Source of the DNA: Anaeramoeba flamelloides
Lineage: Eukaryota; Metamonada; Anaeramoebidae
Length of the DNA stretch: 64,000 nucleotides
Direction: 5' to 3'
Assembly: GCA_027625915.1 (NCBI GenBank)
Contig: JANTQA010000047.1
Coordinates: forward strand, 9,176,001-9,240,000
The notes beneath the pieces were generated by a model, which did not search any database, had not been told where the DNA came from, and saw only the letters and a program-made list of their open reading frames with translations. The translations under genes were made by a program, and so were the position numbers. Shown one piece after another: positions 60,857 to 64,000 of the stretch. Positions within the stretch are counted from its first letter, which is position 1. Every line of letters starts with the position of its first letter.

Positions 60857-62064
60857 TGGATTGAATTGTTGTCTATTGAATTCTAAAATCTCAAAAGAAG
60901 ATCAAAAAACAAGAAAAAATTGCAAAGGAGATAAAAAAATTAAAAAAATGATTTGTTTTGAATTTTTGAATATTTTTGAGTCAGTTCCAAATGTTATAAA
61001 TGAGGCTGTGTTATGACGGGGTATTTTATTGTTAAACTTGATAATAAAAGCAACAAAATTTTCATTTATCTTTACAAAAAAAGAAAGAACAGAAGAATTA
61101 AAATAAGTTTTCAATTCTTAAGGGAAAAACCAGAATAAAACTGATTTATCGCAGGAAAAACCACAAAATGTTTGTGAATTAAAACTTCTATTTTGGTAGA
61201 GATAGATGAAAAGGTGGTTAACTTATTTTTCGACTTATAGTAGTTTGTACAAGATTCAATTTTATCAAATCTCAAAAAATTTTTGAAAATCTCAATTAAA
61301 TTATATTATTTTATTTTTTTAAGGAGTATATATCGATTGCAGGTATTGAGGAAAAATGTTTTTCCCAAAAGTTTTGTATCAAAATAGTAAAAATCAAAGA
61401 GAGAAAAAGGGGATGCAATTCTCAAAAACTTTAATTTTTTGACTTTTTTCTGATTTATTATGATTTTTTTTAGTTTTTTCTACTTATTAAGAAATACGAT
61501 TTAACTTTGAAAGGTTGAGTTGGTTTTTAAATAAATAGAAAATTTGAAGAGGATTTTTTTTTTTTTTTTTGAATTTTTAAAATTTTATCAAAGAAGTTAA
61601 TGATTTATTTAGGAAAAATGTTTAATTTTGCTTCAACAAATATTAGAATCAAAATTCGAAATTAATTGTTTTTATAAAAATTTTGACTTACTTTATAATG
61701 TTATTTTAAGTTGGTATATTATTTTATCCTCTACTCTTATCAAAAAAATATTTTCAAATTTTTTCGATCAGAATCATTTTTTTTCATTTTTAGATCACAA
61801 TTATTTTTTCGATATTTTGCTAATTTTTGTATTGCTTTTGTTCAAAAAAAAATTTTTTTTTTTTTTTCTAATTTTTTCATTTTTATCTAACTTTTTTTTA
61901 TTAAATATCACCTTGAAAAAAAAAAAAAAAAGATCTTCCAAAAGACCAATAAACATGAGAAAATTGAGATGATGTAATATCTTTTAAAATGAATTTAATT
62001 ATTAACAAAAAATCTGATTGTTAACTTTGGTAGAATAATTATCAAAGGATGACCTGAAACTGAA

Positions 62065-62196
62065 AGAAAAAGTGAAATGAGAGTTATAAAATTCGGGGTA
62101 AATATTGAATATGAAGTTATTGAAAAAATGATTGATTCAATGAAGAATTTGTTACAATTAGTGATACAATTGAATGATGAATCAATAAATAGTTAA
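62065..62196 (+). pseudogene. Tc1/mariner transposase C-terminal fragment
   Basis: An open stretch ends in TAA and reads EYEVIEKMIDSMKNLLQLVI followed by ...NDESINS. It shares its ending pattern (I..M..SMK..L.LVIQ...ESIN) with the stretch at 9745-9876. Stops occur just upstream, so only the tail survives. The family call rests on the short motif. Confidence 0.45.
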
Positions 62197-62968
62197 AAAT
62201 TTTATATTTTTTCTTACATCATCAAGTGAAAACTTTGTTACCATTATTTTTTTCTTTATTCTTTTTTTATTTTTCGAAAGAAAAATAAAATGGGATAAAC
62301 CTTCTGGAATAAAGTGAAATGGTGAAAAAAGTAGATTTAAATAGTATTAGTTGGTTTGGGTAAAAATAATCTAATGGATTATTATTTGAAGTTAATTGGT
62401 TTCTTCATTTTATTGTCTTCACTTTCCATTTTCTAGTAATATTACCAATGAAAAGCCATGCCCCCCCCCCAAATGATAAATATATTTTTATTTTTTCTTT
62501 TATATTAGTTATAACTCTCAACTGTTTTGTCAAACAAATTATTTTTATAAAATTAGAAAACAATTAAAAATATTTTTTTCTCATGAAATATTTGTATAAA
62601 TTTTTCAAATTCATCTAATATGGATTTTGAATTTATAAAAAATATCTTTCTTTTTTTCTGATAAGGATTCTACTAAATTTTATCATGGTATTCGATTATA
62701 TATATATATATATATATATTTATTAAAAAATAGTTTTTTTTTTTTTTTTTATGTTATATTCAACATATTCATTTTAAATAATATAGTAATTAAGATTATA
62801 ATTAATTTATACTATTTTTTTTTTTGAACTTAGTTAATATCAATTTTATACTTATCAATAATAAACATAAAAACTAATTGGGTAAAAATATTTTTGATGT
62901 ATTTATAAGAACTTGTTATTAAGGTTTACAGGAAGTTAAAAAAAATAAAAAACCAAATAAATACAATA

Positions 62969-64000
62969 GATGTTTTGATGATAACATGATTAAATCAAGA
63001 TAAAGTTACAAAAATCGCGATAATTTCCATCAAATCACGATAATATCAGAAAATAGCGATATTCAATATTATCGCGATAATATAACAAATCGCGATAATT
63101 CTATAAAAATGCGATAAATACCAAAATATCGCGATTAAAAAGTAATCGCGATAAAATAGTTGATGGGTTTTTGGGTTAATTGAGAAATATTTAAACAAAA
63201 AAATTTTTTTTGATCAAAAAATAGATTAGGTGAAAAAAATTCATTCTTTGAAAAAACAACACTTAAAGATACTTGATCCAATCAAGGATCAGATCCAAGA
63301 GTTTTGTAGTGTTTTCATTTTATTTGGTTGACAAACCTATCGATCCTTTAAGATCAACAACAATAAGAAATAAAGAGAAATAAATATTTTTTCAGTTAAT
63401 CATGGTGTTGTAAATTGAGTCGAATAAAAGACCTTCTAAAACAACCAGTCCTTTATTCGTTCTTTAAAGAATGTGTTCTTGGGTTAAAAGATTTTCAAAA
63501 TTCTCAGAAAGCTAAAAAGGGTGGATAACTTTTCATTAGCTTTCACAACATCCTTTTCAGAAGATGATCACCAATTATTAAGATTTTTTATAGATTTGTA
63601 TTCTTCTTCTTTTTCTTCTATGAGCATCTTTGTATTGGACAGAAAACACAATAAGAGCTTCGAATTTTTTGTTTGATCGATCACCAATAAGAAGGAAAAT
63701 TATTCTTTATTCTTTTTGGCTATTTAAAATTGTGAAGGTAACAACTCCATTGTAAGAAAAGACATCTATTTTATATTCAATTATATGCTGGAATGGGTAA
63801 TTATTAGTTTGATCATAAAATTTGTTTGAGATTTGATATTTTGTTAAAAAAAAAAATGAAAAGAAAACAATTTTTTTCTACTACAAACCAAACTCATCTC
63901 CTTTAGAAAAGTTTTCTGTCTTTCAAAACTTTAAAACACTTGAAGATAGTACAAAACCCTTACAAACATTTTTAAACATTTATGAAAGGGAAAAGTGTTG
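62969..64000. mobile_element. TCGCGAT-family element, copy C (cut by window end)
   Basis: It starts GATGTTTTGATGATAACATG. The block 63010-63160 holds five TCGCGAT motifs plus three one-base variants. The sequence then matches copies A1 and B to the end of the window (for example TTTTCTACTACAAAC... near 63870). The right end lies outside the window. Confidence 0.75.

Larger units (their letters stand above)
60857..64000. other. Region upstream of COPB2 to window end
   Basis: It holds the COPB2 promoter, a transposase-tail fragment (62065-62196), a C10 run (62461-62470), an AT microsatellite (62696-62720) and a TCGCGAT element running off the window (62969-64000). The frame at 61628-61972 is phenylalanine/isoleucine-rich from T-runs and is not supported as a gene. 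Confidence 0.6.

Noticed and set aside
61628..61972. A 114-codon Phe/Ile-rich frame
   Set aside because: It is produced by T-runs and is not supported by any motif.
63010..63160. CRISPR-like array at the TCGCGAT cluster
   Set aside because: The repeats are 7-10 bp with short AT spacers and sit inside a multicopy eukaryotic element.

Overview
This is nuclear DNA from a strongly AT-rich eukaryote. The evidence is spliced genes with GT-AG introns, eukaryote-only proteins (ADA2, CARMIL, beta'-COP, ribosomal protein eL22, an eIF2-alpha-type kinase, a RasGEF) and abundant small transposons. TAA and TGA both act as ordinary stops, so the standard code fits. Long runs of N/E/K/Q residues and CAP-Gly/RasGEF domain mixing suggest an amoeboid protist with complex cytoskeletal and Ras signalling. 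Anaeramoeba is my best guess, but this is inference from protein style, not from a search.

Six genes can be assembled exon by exon, and every splice phase closes. (1) ADA2, minus, 4580-7850, 2 exons. (2) A CAP-Gly + coiled-coil + RasGEF fusion, plus, 16673-28202, 6 exons. (3) A GCN2/PERK-type kinase, minus, 31865-33866, 2 exons. (4) CARMIL, minus, 39245-48662, 3 exons with a 6.8 kb intron. (5) Ribosomal protein eL22, minus, 50787-51782, 3 exons. (6) COPI subunit beta'-COP, minus, 55259-60856, 3 exons, the first holding only the start codon. They are unrelated housekeeping or signalling genes, not an operon or cluster. CARMIL and the RasGEF both touch actin/Ras/microtubule control, and the kinase, eL22 and ADA2 touch gene expression.

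Introns fall into two classes: short ones (112-368 bp, four of them 139-142 bp) and long ones (1.7-6.8 kb) packed with repeats. Most of the window is a graveyard of small elements. There are palindromic 197-bp MITEs flanked by TA; ~750-bp elements flanked by TTAA; ~1.23-kb elements with a cluster of TCGCGAT motifs; ~450-bp elements with 19-bp inverted ends; a 416-bp element flanked by TAA; 0.5-kb elements keeping the tail of a Tc1/mariner transposase; nested hairpin modules; a LINE remnant; and a poly(A)-tailed retro-insertion with a 15-bp target duplication. Several are nested inside each other, which gives a relative order of insertion.

Region by region: 1-4.6 kb, repeats and a LINE scrap. 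4.6-7.9 kb, ADA2. 7.9-16.7 kb, intergenic repeats. 16.7-28.2 kb, the RasGEF gene and its element-filled introns. 28.2-31.9 kb, elements. 31.9-33.9 kb, the kinase. 33.9-39.2 kb, elements. 39.2-48.7 kb, CARMIL. 48.7-50.8 kb, a small structured RNA candidate. 50.8-51.8 kb, eL22. 51.8-55.3 kb, elements. 55.3-60.9 kb, beta'-COP. 60.9-64 kb, transposon remnants. Repeat boundaries were found by eye and are approximate unless inverted ends and target duplications are stated.
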